Source: Bacteroidota bacterium (GTDB taxonomy: Bacteria > Bacteroidota > Bacteroidia > Flavobacteriales > Flavobacteriaceae). From it: DNA of 6,795 bases. The stretch is taken from positions 1-6,795 of the forward strand of contig JAHZIZ010000393.1 in assembly GCA_022601215.1 (NCBI GenBank), given 5' to 3'. How positions within the stretch are numbered: position 1 is the stretch's first letter; each line of letters opens with the position of its first letter. A model generated the notes under the pieces. The model ran no database searches and had not been told where the DNA came from. It saw only the letters and a program-made list of their open reading frames with translations. Position numbers and translations under genes: made by a program. Of the stretch, positions 6,146 to 6,795 are shown piece by piece.

Positions 6146-6159
6146 ATAGTACGAACTAT
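6146..6159. promoter_or_regulatory. Near-palindrome, candidate operator between the AraC-type gene and the small gene
   Basis: ATAGTACGAACTAT matches its own reverse complement at 12 of 14 positions (arms ATAGT and ACTAT). It lies about 45 bases upstream of the small membrane-protein start, where a repressor or activator site would sit. AraC proteins more often bind direct repeats, so assignment to the neighbouring regulator is speculative. Confidence 0.25.
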
Positions 6160-6174
6160 TACAATTTGTAAGAA

Positions 6175-6795
6175 TTAGGACTGTTTATGAGATCTGAAAT
6201 AACCTGGAGGTTGTCCAAGCAGCTTATTAAAAGCCGCATAAAAAGAAGATTTAGAGTTAAACCCTGACTCTAAAGCTATGGAAAGCATATTATATTCTTT
6301 AAACTCAATTGCCGCCAACATTTTCTTCGCATATGAGATTCTGTACGTGTTAACATAATCACTAAAATTAACCTTGTCATGTGAGTTTACTATTTTTGAA
6401 AGATAATTTGGACTAATATCAAGTTTATCTGCTAGGGAATTTAAATCCAAATATGGATTCAAATACATTTTGTCAAACATCATATATTTCTCTAATTCTT
6501 GAAAATACTTTAATGTACTTGGCTCCGATGTTTCATTAGTAAAACTTGAAGTAACTCTTTCTTCATTTGCAAAATGGTTTAATTTTTTCCGTTCGGTAAG
6601 GACACTTGTCTGCTCAAATCCATAATATCCAATATAAATTATAAAAAGTAGATAACCGATCCAAGCTGGAACGTATGCATAGTTCCCAATACGATAGACA
6701 CTCACTAAATCAAACAGAAAAGCAAGAATCCACAATACCACAAGCCCTGTTCCTATATATATCACTTTTTTAATCCATTGCGTTTGCGCTACAAC
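6175..6795 (-). CDS. AraC-family transcriptional regulator with membrane segments, N-terminus cut by window edge
   Basis: The frame stays open to the right edge (in-frame residues VVAQTQWIKK precede the GTG at 6765), so the real start lies outside. The visible 206 codons show two transmembrane helices, roughly IYIGTGLVVLWILAFLFDLV and VPAWIGYLLFIIYIGYYGF, then a polar linker, then a C-terminal AraC/XylS DNA-binding domain of about 100 residues. The first helix-turn-helix is LDLNSLADKLDISPNYLSKI. The second is MLSIALESGFNSKSSFYAAF, followed by the closing GQPPGYFRSH typical of the family. Bacteroidota often carry such multi-span membrane plus AraC proteins, which presumably sense a signal in or through the membrane. 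The small membrane-protein gene directly downstream may be a target or partner. Signal and regulon are not deducible here. Confidence 0.88.
   Translation of the reverse strand, partial: VVAQTQWIKKVIYIGTGLVVLWILAFLFDLVSVYRIGNYAYVPAWIGYLLFIIYIGYYGFEQTSVLTERKKLNHFANEERVTSSFTNETSEPSTLKYFQELEKYMMFDKMYLNPYLDLNSLADKLDISPNYLSKIVNSHDKVNFSDYVNTYRISYAKKMLAAIEFKEYNMLSIALESGFNSKSSFYAAFNKLLGQPPGYFRSHKQS

Overview
The window looks like a piece of a Bacteroidota chromosome, most likely a flavobacterium. The evidence is the AT-rich base composition, Bacteroidota-type TAnnTTTG promoter boxes, few clear Shine-Dalgarno sequences, and gene families typical of Flavobacteriia: a CtlX-type hydrolase, a DUF4266/DUF3570 pair, and a membrane-anchored AraC-type regulator. 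I see no rRNA, tRNA, CRISPR array, transposase or integrase.

Layout. (1) 1-841, minus strand: a CtlX-like enzyme of the guanidino-group-modifying superfamily, cut by the left edge so that its C-terminus, with the expected catalytic Cys, lies outside. (2) 1051-4146, plus strand: a tightly packed four-gene operon with gaps of 5, 1 and 3 nt. It encodes an exported thioredoxin-like protein, an exported ApbE-type FAD:protein FMN transferase, a 71-residue DUF4266 lipoprotein ending in GGGCGCN, and a DUF3570 predicted outer-membrane beta-barrel. (3) 4188-4796, plus strand: a TPMT-family SAM methyltransferase, 41 nt further on. (4) 4786-5700, minus strand: a second guanidino-group-modifying enzyme (arginine deiminase / amidinotransferase fold), which overlaps the methyltransferase tail-to-tail. 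(5) 5741-6100, minus strand: a small single-span membrane protein, a possible 11-codon ORF, and a strong hairpin terminator. (6) 6175-6795, minus strand: an AraC-type regulator with membrane segments, cut by the right edge.

How the genes work together. The four-gene operon is the most interesting part. All four products carry export signals, and they combine thiol redox (CxxC), covalent flavin attachment (ApbE), a tiny Gly/Cys-tailed lipoprotein with a near-match to a flavinylation motif, and an outer-membrane barrel. This suggests an envelope redox or flavoprotein system whose function, as far as I know, is not established. The two guanidino enzymes flanking this block probably both act on arginine or citrulline-type compounds. 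Their separation by an unrelated redox cassette may mark an insertion between genes that belong together, which is inference. The right-hand end looks like a regulator and a small membrane protein that may be its target.
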